Positions 41,235 to 49,924 of a DNA stretch of 64,000 nucleotides are shown here, piece by piece. Numbering within the stretch: the first letter of the stretch is position 1; each line of letters starts with the position of its first letter. This stretch comes from Massilia sp. Root351 (lineage in GTDB: Bacteria; Pseudomonadota; Gammaproteobacteria; Burkholderiales; Burkholderiaceae_D): contig NZ_LMDJ01000036.1 of NCBI RefSeq assembly GCF_001425045.1, positions 124,001 through 188,000 on the forward strand, read 5' to 3'. The notes under the pieces are model-generated. The model was not told the origin of the DNA. It worked only from the letters and a program-made list of their open reading frames with translations, and searched no databases. Made by a program: the position numbers and the translations under genes.

Positions 41235-43703
41235 TTAGAACTTCATCGACACGCGCGCGCCTATCGTACGGGGCGCATTATAGAACGCGCCGTAGATCTG
41301 CTGGGTAGGCTGGCATGGCATGCCGGTGTCGGTGCACAGCTCCACCACGTCCAGCTTGACTTCGCGGTCGGTGGCGTTCTGCACGAACAGCTCCGCCGTG
41401 TAGGCCTTGTTCAACGGCTGGAAGCGCAGGCTCAGGTCCAGCGTGGAGTAGGCTTTCTGCTTCTTCACGCCGGCATGGCCGGGCACGTCGTTGCTGAAGG
41501 CGCCGGCGCCGACGAAGGTTTCGCCTTCGTAGTGGGCCGAGATGCGTGGCGTGAACAAGCCTTTGCTGGTGGCGAAGTCATGTTCGTACTGCAGCGTGGT
41601 GGCGAACTTCGGCGCGTGCTTCATCACGCTGCCGCCCACGTCCACGTTCGGCGCGGTGGAACCGCAGGACAGGCCCTTGGCGCGCGCCGAGTCCACGTCG
41701 CAGGAGATGAAGCTGTCGTAGGTGGCGTCGAGCCAGGTGGCGTTGCCGGTCAGGCGGTCCACCTTGGTCGGGCGCCAGGTCCATTCCGCTTCCACGCCGT
41801 TTACCGTGGCGCCGGCCGCGTTGAAGTTGGCCAGCACGCTGTTCACCACCTGGGACTCCAGCTTGTCCTTGTACTTCATGTGGAAGGCAGCCACGTTCAA
41901 CGTCAGCATGCGGTCCAGCAGGTCGGACTTCATGCCCAGCTCATAGCTGGTGAGCTTTTCCGGCTTGGTGGTGGCGCCGCCGTCGCCGATGGCCGGCGAG
42001 TGGAAGCCGGTGGTGACCGAACCGTACAGCAGGATCTCGGGACGCAGCTTGTATTCCACGCGGCCCAGCCAGGTGGCCTGACCGTAGCGCAGGTCGGCCG
42101 TGTTGTCGCCGTAGGTATTGCCGCAGGTGGCCGCGCTCACCACGCCGCCAGGGCCGATGTTGTGGGTGTTGATGGTGCCGGTGCCCGGCGTGACCAGCTG
42201 CTTGATCTGGTCCGGCGTCAGCACGGTAGTGCCCAGCGGGACGTTGGCAGGCCAGTTCGGGCAGGCCCAGTTCTGGCCGCCGATGTCAAACTTGTGGTCC
42301 TTGGTGTAGCGCGCGCCGACGGTGGCTTTCAGTTCGTCGTTTACCTGCAGGCTGCCCTGCGCGAACACGGCTTTCGATTTCAGCTGGCGGTCGCCCTGGA
42401 TGAAGGACATGGCCGATGCGTACTGGCCCACGGTAGGACGCACGAAGATCACGTTGCCGGCGGCGATGTCCTGCTGCACGGTCGCTTGCGAAATCTGGCT
42501 GCGGTCGATGTCGAAGCGCACTTTGTTCTTCTCGCCGAACAGGAACAGGCCGCCGACCCACTGGAACGGCGCGTCGTTGTCGGAACGCGCCTGCAGTTCA
42601 TGCGAGTAGCTGTCGAACTTGGCCCACTCGGTGCGGTTTTCGGACTTGAAGCCGGGGAACAGGCCGGCGTCGGCATCGTTCACGTTGGAACGCTTGTAGC
42701 GGCTCCAGCTGCCCAGGTAGGTCAGGTCCAGCGCGTCGCTCGGGTGGTAGTTCAGCTTGCCCTTGAAGGTGGTGATCGACTGGTCCAGGTTGCCCGGGCT
42801 GTCGATCAGCGCCGAACGCAGTTCGGTGCCGGCTGCCGGTTCGGCCGCCAGGTAGACGTTGCCGGCGCCCTGGTCCTTGTAGTAGTCGGCGATGACGGTG
42901 GCTTTCAGGTCCGGCGTGAAGCGCCACAGCAGCGAAGCACGCGCGCCCATCTTGTCTTCGGCGCCGTATTTTTTTGCGCCGGGCAGCACGTTGGAGCCCT
43001 TGCGGAAGTCCACGGTGCCGTCATGGCTGTCCTTGATGGCGGCGATGCGCAGCGCGATATCGTCGGACAGCGGAATGTTGATCATGCCCTGCGTCTGCAG
43101 GCGGTGGTAGTCGCCGATGGTGATGCCGGCCGAGCCGAACACCTTTTCGGTGCTGGGCGCGCCGGACACCAGGTTGACCGCGCCGGCGGTGGAGTTGCGG
43201 CCGTTCAGCGTGCCTTGCGGGCCGCGCGCCACTTCAACGTGGGACAGGTCGTACATCAGCGCGGTGGCGCCCTGTGGACGCGGCGAGTAGATGCCGTCGA
43301 TGTAGAAGGCCACGGCCGGGTCGCCCAGCTCGGTGTGGTTGGCGGAACCGACGCCGCGCATGTAGACGTGCACGCCGCCCGAGTCGCCATGCTGTTCCAC
43401 CACCAGGCTAGGCACCATGGTGGTGAGCGAGGCCAGGTCTTTCACCTGGTTGTTGGCCAGCGTGTCCTGGCTGTAGGCGGTGATCGCCAGCGGGGTTTCC
43501 TGCACAAAGGTGTTGCGGCGGGTAGCAGTAACGATGATCTTTTCCATCTCGCCGTTGCGCGCCGGGGCGGCCGCTTCCACGGGGGCGGCGGCGGGCGCCG
43601 GCATGGCCGCTGCCGCTGCAGCGCCTTCCTGCGCGAAGGCGTTGGCGGTCAGGAGGGCGAGTGGCGCGAGTTTCCACATCGCCTTGGTGTGCGAATTCTT
43701 CAT
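41235..43703 (-). CDS. TonB-dependent outer-membrane receptor
   Basis: An 822-residue receptor. A signal peptide ending in AFAQ is followed by an Ala/Pro-rich stretch and a TonB box-like MEKIIVTATRR. The plug domain (TPLAITAYSQDTLANNQVKD, VYMRGVGSANHTELGDPAV, VEVARGPQGTLNGRNSTAGA) and a 22-strand barrel ending in Phe follow. GAGG precedes the ATG. The neighbourhood (GH1 glucosidase, glucokinase, LacI regulator) suggests uptake of a beta-glucoside or oligosaccharide. The substrate is not shown by sequence, and its energy would come from the ExbBD-TonB system. Confidence 0.93.
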   Translation of the reverse strand: MKNSHTKAMWKLAPLALLTANAFAQEGAAAAAAMPAPAAAPVEAAAPARNGEMEKIIVTATRRNTFVQETPLAITAYSQDTLANNQVKDLASLTTMVPSLVVEQHGDSGGVHVYMRGVGSANHTELGDPAVAFYIDGIYSPRPQGATALMYDLSHVEVARGPQGTLNGRNSTAGAVNLVSGAPSTEKVFGSAGITIGDYHRLQTQGMINIPLSDDIALRIAAIKDSHDGTVDFRKGSNVLPGAKKYGAEDKMGARASLLWRFTPDLKATVIADYYKDQGAGNVYLAAEPAAGTELRSALIDSPGNLDQSITTFKGKLNYHPSDALDLTYLGSWSRYKRSNVNDADAGLFPGFKSENRTEWAKFDSYSHELQARSDNDAPFQWVGGLFLFGEKNKVRFDIDRSQISQATVQQDIAAGNVIFVRPTVGQYASAMSFIQGDRQLKSKAVFAQGSLQVNDELKATVGARYTKDHKFDIGGQNWACPNWPANVPLGTTVLTPDQIKQLVTPGTGTINTHNIGPGGVVSAATCGNTYGDNTADLRYGQATWLGRVEYKLRPEILLYGSVTTGFHSPAIGDGGATTKPEKLTSYELGMKSDLLDRMLTLNVAAFHMKYKDKLESQVVNSVLANFNAAGATVNGVEAEWTWRPTKVDRLTGNATWLDATYDSFISCDVDSARAKGLSCGSTAPNVDVGGSVMKHAPKFATTLQYEHDFATSKGLFTPRISAHYEGETFVGAGAFSNDVPGHAGVKKQKAYSTLDLSLRFQPLNKAYTAELFVQNATDREVKLDVVELCTDTGMPCQPTQQIYGAFYNAPRTIGARVSMKF

Positions 43704-43794
43704 TGTCTTTCCTCTATTAGTCCGTTGATATTAATGGTGTTGCATAGCTCTTTGGCTACTACCGCACTCCAGCTGAGCTCAGCTCGAATTCATG

Positions 43795-45129
43795 TCATTG
43801 CTCCTTGATGAAGTTGCGGTACCAGTGCGCACTGTCCTTCAGGGTGCGCTGCTGAGTCTCGTAGTCGACGTGGACCAGGCCGAAACGGCGCAGGTAGCCG
43901 GAGTTCCATTCGAAGTTGTCGAGCAGGCTCCAGTAGAAGTAGCCCTGCACGTCCACGCCCGCCGCCATGGCCTGGCGCAGCGCGGCCAGGTGCATCTTCA
44001 GGTAGTCGATGCGCGGCTGGTCGTGCACCGCCCCGTCCTCCAGCCGGTCCGCCACGGCCATGCCGTTCTCGGTGATGTAGACCGGCGGCAGCTGGTACTG
44101 GCCGTGCAGCTTGAGCAGCAGCTCGCTCAGGCCCTGCGGGTAAATCTCCCAGCCCATGTCGGTGGTGCCCAGCGCGCACGGCGGCGTGCGCGGCGGCGTC
44201 TCGGTGCTGACGTAGGCGCGGAAGTAGTAGTTCACGCCCAGGAAGTCGATCGGCTGGCGGATGTCGTTGAAATCGTTTTCATGAATAGACAGCAAAGAGC
44301 AGTCGATATTGTCCAGCGCCAGCTGCGGGTAGCTGCCCTTGAAGATCGGGTCCATGAACCATTCCACCGAGCGCGCCCACTCCACTTCCGCAGCCTTGAG
44401 GTCGGCGGCCGAATCGGTGGCGGGGCTGGCGGTCCACTGGTTCAGCACGATGCCCAGCTTGGCCGACACGTTCTGCGCGCGCATGGCCTGCATGGCCAGT
44501 CCGTGCGACAGCAGCAGCTGGTGCGAGGCGCTGACGGCGGCGGCCGGATCGGCGATGCCGGGCGCGAACTGGCCGATGCCGTAACCCAGGTTGGCGGTGC
44601 ACCACGGCTCGTTGTGGGTGGCGATGGTGGCCACACGGTTGCCGAAGCGGCGCGCCACTTCGGCGGCGTAGGCGGCGAAGTGCCTGGCGGTGTCGCGGTT
44701 AAGCCAGCCGCCCTTGTCTTCCAGCGCTTGCGGCAAATCCCAGTGGTACAGCGTGACGTGGGCGGCGATGTCTTTCTCGGCCAGCTTGTCCAGCAGGCGG
44801 GCATAGAAATCGAAGCCGGCTTCATTCCAGGCGCCGCTGCCGTCCGGCTGCACGCGCGGCCAGGCGATCGAGAAGCGGTAGGCGTCCACGTTGAGCGACG
44901 CGATGATGTCCACGTCTTCGGCATAGCGGTGGTAATGGTCGCACGCGACGTCGCCGGTGCTGGCGTCGGTGATCTTGCCTGGCGTATGGGTGAAGGTGTC
45001 CCAGATGGATGGACCACGGCCGTCGTCGGCGGCGCCGCCTTCGATCTGGTAGGCGCTGGTTGCCACGCCCCAGGTGAAGGCCGGCGGGAAGGCCGGCACG
45101 GTGGTTGGAACTGCGTCGGGTTTGGTCAT
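43795..45129 (-). CDS. Beta-glucosidase, glycoside hydrolase family 1
   Basis: A GH1 enzyme of about 444 residues, without signal peptide, so cytosolic. The acid/base E174 in THNEPW and the nucleophile E354 in YITENG are present, with FTWGVATSAYQIEGG at the start. An ATG at 45174 is in frame, but the LacI-type operator TGAAAACGTTTTCA would then lie inside the gene, so I prefer the ATG at 45129. It would release glucose from cellobiose-like substrates, feeding glk. It is the first gene of the minus-strand glucoside cluster, divergent from the LacI gene. Confidence 0.93.
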   Translation of the reverse strand: MTKPDAVPTTVPAFPPAFTWGVATSAYQIEGGAADDGRGPSIWDTFTHTPGKITDASTGDVACDHYHRYAEDVDIIASLNVDAYRFSIAWPRVQPDGSGAWNEAGFDFYARLLDKLAEKDIAAHVTLYHWDLPQALEDKGGWLNRDTARHFAAYAAEVARRFGNRVATIATHNEPWCTANLGYGIGQFAPGIADPAAAVSASHQLLLSHGLAMQAMRAQNVSAKLGIVLNQWTASPATDSAADLKAAEVEWARSVEWFMDPIFKGSYPQLALDNIDCSLLSIHENDFNDIRQPIDFLGVNYYFRAYVSTETPPRTPPCALGTTDMGWEIYPQGLSELLLKLHGQYQLPPVYITENGMAVADRLEDGAVHDQPRIDYLKMHLAALRQAMAAGVDVQGYFYWSLLDNFEWNSGYLRRFGLVHVDYETQQRTLKDSAHWYRNFIKEQ

Positions 45130-45146
45130 ATGGATGTTCAGGGCTG

Positions 45147-45160
45147 TGAAAACGTTTTCA
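45147..45160. promoter_or_regulatory. LacI-family operator in front of the beta-glucosidase gene
   Basis: TGAAAACGTTTTCA is a perfect palindrome of the form common to LacI/GalR regulators (central CG). It lies 17 bp upstream of the preferred start of the glucosidase gene. Confidence 0.8.
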
Positions 45161-45303
45161 GAGAATGTGTGCATTTAACACCGGCGAAAAGGCGAAGTCA
45201 ATCATAATATTTTGAACAACTATGCTTTTTTCGCGGTCCGATACGGCCTTGCCACGAGTGAAAATGCGGGCGGAAGCGCCAAAAAACTGTGGTATTCTGT
45301 ACT

Positions 45304-45317
45304 TGAAAAGGATTTCA
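45304..45317. promoter_or_regulatory. Second, imperfect LacI-family operator before the regulator gene
   Basis: TGAAAAGGATTTCA matches the first operator in 11 of 14 positions and lies 22 bp before the TTG start of the LacI gene. It suggests autoregulation and possibly looping with the site 157 bp away. Confidence 0.65.
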
Positions 45318-45339
45318 AAAAACAACGACAGGACCGACC

Positions 45340-46353
45340 TTGAGCGACACCGAACACACCTCCCCTTCGACTTTGCTGGACGTCGCGCGCGAAGCCGGGG
45401 TGTCGCCCAGCACCGTGTCGCGCATCCTGAACGGCACCGCCAAGGTGTCCGACGACAAGCGCCAGGCCGTCATGGCCGCCATCGCCCGCACCCAGTTCGC
45501 GCCCAACCTGATGGCGCAGGGCCTCAAGCGCGGCCGCTCGCAGACCATCGGCATCGTGGTGCAGGATATTTCCTCGCCCTACTTCGACGAAACCCTGCGC
45601 GGCGTGGACGACGGCCTGAAAGGCACCGGCTACGCCTCGGTGATCGTGTCCGGCCACTGGAACGCCGAGGAGGAAGCGGACCGCATCCGCCTGCTGCTGG
45701 CGCGCAAGGTGGACGGCATCATCCTGCTGTCGGGCCGCATGTCCGACGAGACCGTGCTGCAATTCTCGGCCCAGCGCCCCATCGTCTCCACCGGCCGCAG
45801 CCTGAACACGCGCAGCGCGCTGGGCTTCAAGCAGGACAATGAATACGGCGCCTGGATGGCGGTGCGCCATTTGATCGAGCTGGGCCACCGGCGCATCGCC
45901 TTCGTCTCCGGCCCGGCCGACAATATCGACGCCGAGGAGCGCGCCGCCGGCTACCGCCGCGCACTGAGCGAGTCCGGCATCGCGGTCGACCGGAAACTGA
46001 TGGTCGAGGGCAATTTCCATGAAAACAGCGGCTTGCTGGCGGTCAACCACCTGTTCGACACCGGCCAGCAGTTCACCGCCGTGTTCGCCGCCAACGACCA
46101 GAGCGCCTACGGCGTGCGCCTGTGCCTGTACCGCAAGGGCATCCGGGTGCCGGACGACGTGTCGCTGGTCGGCTTCGATGACCTGCCCGGCTCGTCCTAT
46201 ACCACGCCGCCGCTAACGACCATACGCCAGCCGCTATACGACATGGGGCTGGTGGCCACCCACGCGCTGCTGCGCCTGATCAACGGCGAGCCGGTGCAGG
46301 CGCAGGTGCCGCCGCTGGAACTGGTGGTGCGCGAAACCACGCGGCGCCGCTGA
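45340..46353 (+). CDS. LacI-family transcriptional regulator of the glucoside cluster
   Basis: A 337-residue regulator starting with TTG (AGGA six bases upstream). The HTH (LLDVAREAGVSPSTVSRILN, about 12-31) and hinge are followed by a periplasmic-binding-protein-like core (IGIVVQDISSPYFDETLRGV, FVSGPADNIDAEERAAGYRR, VFAANDQSAYGVRLCLYRKG, DVSLVGFDDLPGSSYTTPPL). It should release the operators at 45147 and 45304 when it binds a glucoside or glucose derivative. Divergent placement from the glucosidase gene makes it the local regulator. Confidence 0.92.
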   Translation: MSDTEHTSPSTLLDVAREAGVSPSTVSRILNGTAKVSDDKRQAVMAAIARTQFAPNLMAQGLKRGRSQTIGIVVQDISSPYFDETLRGVDDGLKGTGYASVIVSGHWNAEEEADRIRLLLARKVDGIILLSGRMSDETVLQFSAQRPIVSTGRSLNTRSALGFKQDNEYGAWMAVRHLIELGHRRIAFVSGPADNIDAEERAAGYRRALSESGIAVDRKLMVEGNFHENSGLLAVNHLFDTGQQFTAVFAANDQSAYGVRLCLYRKGIRVPDDVSLVGFDDLPGSSYTTPPLTTIRQPLYDMGLVATHALLRLINGEPVQAQVPPLELVVRETTRRR

Positions 46354-46370
46354 CGCCCGGCGGCACGCGC

Positions 46371-46395
46371 TTGCCCCCACACCATCCGGGGGCAA
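46371..46395 (+). terminator. Weak terminator-like hairpin after the LacI gene
   Basis: TTGCCCCC (46371-46378) and GGGGGCAA (46388-46395) form an 8-bp stem with a 9-base loop but no clear T-tract. Confidence 0.4.
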
Positions 46396-46479
46396 TTCAG
46401 CGCCTTGGCCCGCTAAGGATTACAATGATGGTCGTTTCAGCAAAAATGACTTTTCAGACTTAACCAAAAGGATAGACAC

Positions 46480-47058
46480 ATGGAACATACCCTGCCACCT
46501 CTGCCGTATGCAATGGACGCCCTGGCGCCGCACATCTCGCAAGAAACGCTGGAATACCACTATGGTAAGCACCATCAAGCGTATGTCACCAACCTGAACA
46601 ACCTGATCAAGGGCACCGAATTCGAAGCCCTGTCGCTGGAAGAGATCATCAAGAAGTCCTCCGGTGGCATCTTCAACAACTCGGCCCAGGTGTGGAACCA
46701 CACCTTCTACTGGAACGGCCTGAAGCCAAACGGCGGCGGCGAGCCTACCGGCGCGCTGGCCGACGCGATCAACGCGAAATGGGGTTCGTTCGCCAAGTTC
46801 AAGGAAGAGTTCACCAAGTCCTGCATCGGCAACTTCGGTTCGAGCTGGACCTGGCTGGTGAAAAAGCCGGACGGCACCGTGGACATCGTCAACACCTCCA
46901 ACGCCGCCACCCCGCTGACCACCGACAACAAAGCGCTGCTGACCTGCGACCTGTGGGAGCACGCCTACTACATCGACACCCGCAACCTGCGTCCGAAGTA
47001 TGTTGAGAACTTCTTCAACCTGGTGAACTGGGACTTCGCGGCCGCCAACTTCGCTTAA
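46480..47058 (+). CDS. sodB: Superoxide dismutase, Fe type
   Basis: A 192-residue cytosolic dismutase. Metal ligands H27, H74, D157 and H161 are all in place (YHYGKHHQAYV, WNHTFYWNGL, DLWEHAYYID). The GNFGSSWTWL segment with Gln/Gly pattern favours iron over manganese. AAGGA precedes the ATG by eight bases and a strong terminator follows. In many Burkholderiales sodB lies close to xseA, as it does here with the glucoside cluster inserted between. Confidence 0.96.
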   Translation: MEHTLPPLPYAMDALAPHISQETLEYHYGKHHQAYVTNLNNLIKGTEFEALSLEEIIKKSSGGIFNNSAQVWNHTFYWNGLKPNGGGEPTGALADAINAKWGSFAKFKEEFTKSCIGNFGSSWTWLVKKPDGTVDIVNTSNAATPLTTDNKALLTCDLWEHAYYIDTRNLRPKYVENFFNLVNWDFAAANFA

Positions 47059-47081
47059 TCGCGAGGCGTCCGCTTCCCGAA

Positions 47082-47109
47082 AACCTGCGCTGCGGCGCAG
47101 GTTTTTTTT
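47082..47109 (+). terminator. Rho-independent terminator of sodB
   Basis: AACCTGCGC (47082-47090) and GCGCAGGTT (47095-47103) form a perfect 9-bp stem with a 4-base loop followed by T6. Confidence 0.95.
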
Positions 47110-47129
47110 CGTCTCTGGATACCTGCCCG

Positions 47130-47807
47130 ATGAAACTCTTCAGTTTGCTTGCCCTGTCCGCCCTCGCTGCTGGAAACGCCTTGGCGGCCCAAAGCCAATG
47201 CCACGGCCGCGTGGCCAGCGGACGGCTCGAAGGCGGCGTGCAATTGGCGGCCAAGGGCGTGAATTTTTCCTCCTACAGCGCGCTGGCGGCATCCGCCGGA
47301 CGCACCTATGCGCATTCCCGGGTGGCGCGCATCGTGGAGGACGCCTACGCCGCGCTGGCGGCGTCGCGCCCGGAGACGCACTACGTCTACGGCGAGGTCG
47401 GGCTGAAGAACGGCGGGCCGTTCAAGCCGCACAAAACGCACCAGACCGGCACCTCGGTGGACTTCTTCATGCCGGTCCTGGGGGCGGACGGCCAATCGGC
47501 CATGCTGCCATCGAATCCGCTGAACCGCTTCGGCTATGACATCGAGTTCGACGCCCAGGGCCGCTACGGCGCATACCGCATCGACTTCGCGGCCCTGGCG
47601 GATCACCTGCACGCGCTGCGCCAGGCCGCGCTGGCGCAGGAGGCGGACCTGGCGCTGGTGATCGTCGATCCGCGCTACCTGCCGCAGCTGATGGCGACGC
47701 CGCGCGGCGCGTATCTGCGCCAGCACTTGCGCTTCATGAAATCCAGCCCCTGGGTGCGGCACGACGAGCACTATCACGTGGATTTCGCCGTCCCCTGCCA
47801 ACCCTGA
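47130..47807 (+). CDS. Exported penicillin-insensitive murein endopeptidase-like protein (MepA/M74)
   Basis: A 225-residue protein with a signal peptide cleaved near residue 19. The zinc-binding motif H104-QTGTSVD111 and the later WVRHDEHYHVDF (H211, H214, H216) fit the LAS/M74 metallopeptidase pattern of MepA, which cuts cross-links of peptidoglycan. It is somewhat shorter than MepA. The 3' end overlaps the convergent oxidoreductase gene by 34 bp. Confidence 0.8.
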   Translation: MKLFSLLALSALAAGNALAAQSQCHGRVASGRLEGGVQLAAKGVNFSSYSALAASAGRTYAHSRVARIVEDAYAALAASRPETHYVYGEVGLKNGGPFKPHKTHQTGTSVDFFMPVLGADGQSAMLPSNPLNRFGYDIEFDAQGRYGAYRIDFAALADHLHALRQAALAQEADLALVIVDPRYLPQLMATPRGAYLRQHLRFMKSSPWVRHDEHYHVDFAVPCQP

Positions 47808-48805
47808 ACCATCTGCACCACAACCTTGCCCCTGGCCCGGCCCTGCTCGAGATAGGCCAGCCCCTCTTGCACCTGTGCGAACGGAAACACCTTGTCGATC
47901 ACCGGGCGCAGGCGCGCACGCTGCAGCAGCTCGCCGATCTCGGCCAGCTGGCGGCCGTCGGGACGCACGAACATGAAGGAGTAGCGCGCGTCGCGCCGCT
48001 GCACGAGGCGCCTGATCTTGCGGCTCAACAGGCCGAACACGAAGCGCATCAGCACATTCATGCCGCGTGCGCGCGCGAAGGCGGCATCCGGCGGGCCGAC
48101 CAGCGAGACCAGCGCGCCATCGGGATTGAGTATGCCCACGGCCTTTTCCAGCCCTTCGCCCTTGACCGTTGCGAGCACGGCATCGTAGTTCTCCAGTACG
48201 CGCTCGAACTCTTCCTTCCTGTAGTCGACCACCTCGTCGGCGCCCAGGCTGCGCACCAGCTCCAGGTTCGCGGTGCTGGTGGTGGTGCCGACCCTGGCGC
48301 CGAGGTGCTTGGCCAGCTGGATGGCGAACGTGCCAATGCCGCCCGATCCGGCCGGGATGAACACCTTCTGCCCCGGGCGCAACTGGATGCGCTCTTGCAG
48401 CGCTTGCCAGCAGGTGAGCCCCACCATGGGAACCGAGGCCGCCTGCACGAAGTCCAGATTGGCCGGCTTGTGCGCTGCGGCGGATTCGGGCACGGCGACC
48501 AGTTCAGCCAGCGAGCCCACGCCCAGGTCGAACACGCTGGCGAACACCGCGTCACCCGCCTTGAAGCGGCTCACGCGGCTGCCCACCTGCAGCACCACGC
48601 CGGCCAGGTCGCTGCCCATGGTGGCGGGCAGCTTGAGCTTGATGATGGGCTTGAACATGCCCTTCGAAATCATGTTGTCGACCGGATTGAGGCCGGCAGC
48701 GTGCACCTGCACCAGGATTTCATCCGGTTTGACCAGTGGCCGGGGGACATCGGACAGCTCGAGATTGCCGGCGCCGCCGTAGCGTTTCAGGACGAGTGCT
48801 TTCAT
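47774..48805 (-). CDS. Zinc-independent quinone oxidoreductase-like MDR protein (NADPH-dependent)
   Basis: A 343-residue medium-chain dehydrogenase/reductase. LNPVDNMISKG near residue 42, GSDLAGVVLQVGSRVSRFK and the Rossmann IPAGSGGIGTFAIQLAKHL match the quinone oxidoreductase / alkenal reductase group; the cysteines and histidines of catalytic zinc are lacking. It is the last gene of a three-gene operon with an SDR and an OYE-type enzyme (50713 to 47774), suggesting reduction of reactive carbonyl or quinone compounds. It overlaps the M74-like gene tail to tail. Confidence 0.86.
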   Translation of the reverse strand: MKALVLKRYGGAGNLELSDVPRPLVKPDEILVQVHAAGLNPVDNMISKGMFKPIIKLKLPATMGSDLAGVVLQVGSRVSRFKAGDAVFASVFDLGVGSLAELVAVPESAAAHKPANLDFVQAASVPMVGLTCWQALQERIQLRPGQKVFIPAGSGGIGTFAIQLAKHLGARVGTTTSTANLELVRSLGADEVVDYRKEEFERVLENYDAVLATVKGEGLEKAVGILNPDGALVSLVGPPDAAFARARGMNVLMRFVFGLLSRKIRRLVQRRDARYSFMFVRPDGRQLAEIGELLQRARLRPVIDKVFPFAQVQEGLAYLEQGRARGKVVVQMVQGWQGTAKST

Positions 48806-48818
48806 TTTTCACCTGTGC

Positions 48819-49895
48819 TCAAGCTGCCAGCGCCGGATAATCCGTGTAACCCTGCTCGCCCGGCGTGTAGAAGGTGCCCGGGTCGGGCGCGTTCAGTGGC
48901 TGGTCCAGGCGCATGCGCTCGACCAGGTCGGGATTGGCCAGGAAGGCGCGGCCCATCGCGATCAGGTCCGCCCGGCCCTCGGCCAGCGCGCGCTCCGCGC
49001 TCTCCTTGCCGAAGCCGCCCGCCAGGATGAACGGTCCCTTGAATGCCGCCCGCAGGCCGGCCTTGAGCTCGGCCGGGACCTGCGGCGCGCCCAGCGCCGA
49101 GTGGTCCAGCACGTGCACGTACATCAGGCCCAGTGCCGACAGTTCCTGCACCAGCGCGCGGTACTGCTGGTCCACGCCATCGTAGCCGCCAGTGGCGTTG
49201 AACACGCCATATGGCGAGAGGCGGATGCCGACGCGTTCGGCGCCGATCTCGTTCGCGGCGGCGCGTGCCACTTCCAGCACCAGCCGGTTGCGTCCCTCGG
49301 AAGAGCCGCCGTAGTTGTCGCTGCGGCGGTTCACGTTGGCGTTCAGGAATTGCTCCAGCAAATAGCCGTTGGCGGCGTGCAGTTCGATTCCGTCGAAGCC
49401 GGCGGCAAGCGCCAGGCGCGCGGCGGTGGCGAACTCCCTGACCGTGGCCGCGATGTCGGCGTCGGTCATCGCGCGCGGCGCGGTATGCGGCTGGCTGCCC
49501 TGGCTGTCGGTCCACATCTCGCCCGGGCAAGTCTGGCCCGACGGTCCCAGCACTTCAGCGCCGGCCGGCAGGTTGGCCTGGTGGCTCACGCGGCCGGTGT
49601 GCATCAGTTGCACCACGATCTTGCCGCCCTTGGCGTGCACCGCTTCGGTCACCAGCTTCCAGCCCTGCACCTGGCTGTCGTTGAACAGGCCGGGTATGCG
49701 CGCGTAGCCCAGCCCGTTCGGCGACGGCGAGGTGCCCTCGGTGATGATCAGGCCGGCGCCGGCGCGCTGGCCGTAGTAGGTGGCCATCAGGCTGTTCGAG
49801 GTGTTGTTGTGCACGGCGCGGCTGCGGGTGAGCGGCGACATCACGGCGCGGTTCTTCAGCACGGTGGCGCGCAGGGAGTAGGCGTCAAATAACAT
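48819..49895 (-). CDS. Old yellow enzyme family alkene reductase (NemA-like)
   Basis: A 358-residue FMN enzyme that reduces activated alkenes, nitro esters or maleimides with NAD(P)H. MSPLTRSRA near the start, VVQLMHTGRVSHQANLP with the active-site His region, FDGIELHAANGYLLEQFLN, RRSDNYGGSSEGRNRL and ILAGGFGKESAERALAEG are family motifs. It lies between the SDR and MDR genes of the same operon with gaps of 13 and 29 bp. Confidence 0.93.
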   Translation of the reverse strand: MLFDAYSLRATVLKNRAVMSPLTRSRAVHNNTSNSLMATYYGQRAGAGLIITEGTSPSPNGLGYARIPGLFNDSQVQGWKLVTEAVHAKGGKIVVQLMHTGRVSHQANLPAGAEVLGPSGQTCPGEMWTDSQGSQPHTAPRAMTDADIAATVREFATAARLALAAGFDGIELHAANGYLLEQFLNANVNRRSDNYGGSSEGRNRLVLEVARAAANEIGAERVGIRLSPYGVFNATGGYDGVDQQYRALVQELSALGLMYVHVLDHSALGAPQVPAELKAGLRAAFKGPFILAGGFGKESAERALAEGRADLIAMGRAFLANPDLVERMRLDQPLNAPDPGTFYTPGEQGYTDYPALAA

Positions 49896-49924
49896 GGCAG
49901 TATCCTTGATCGGGTTCAGTTGAA

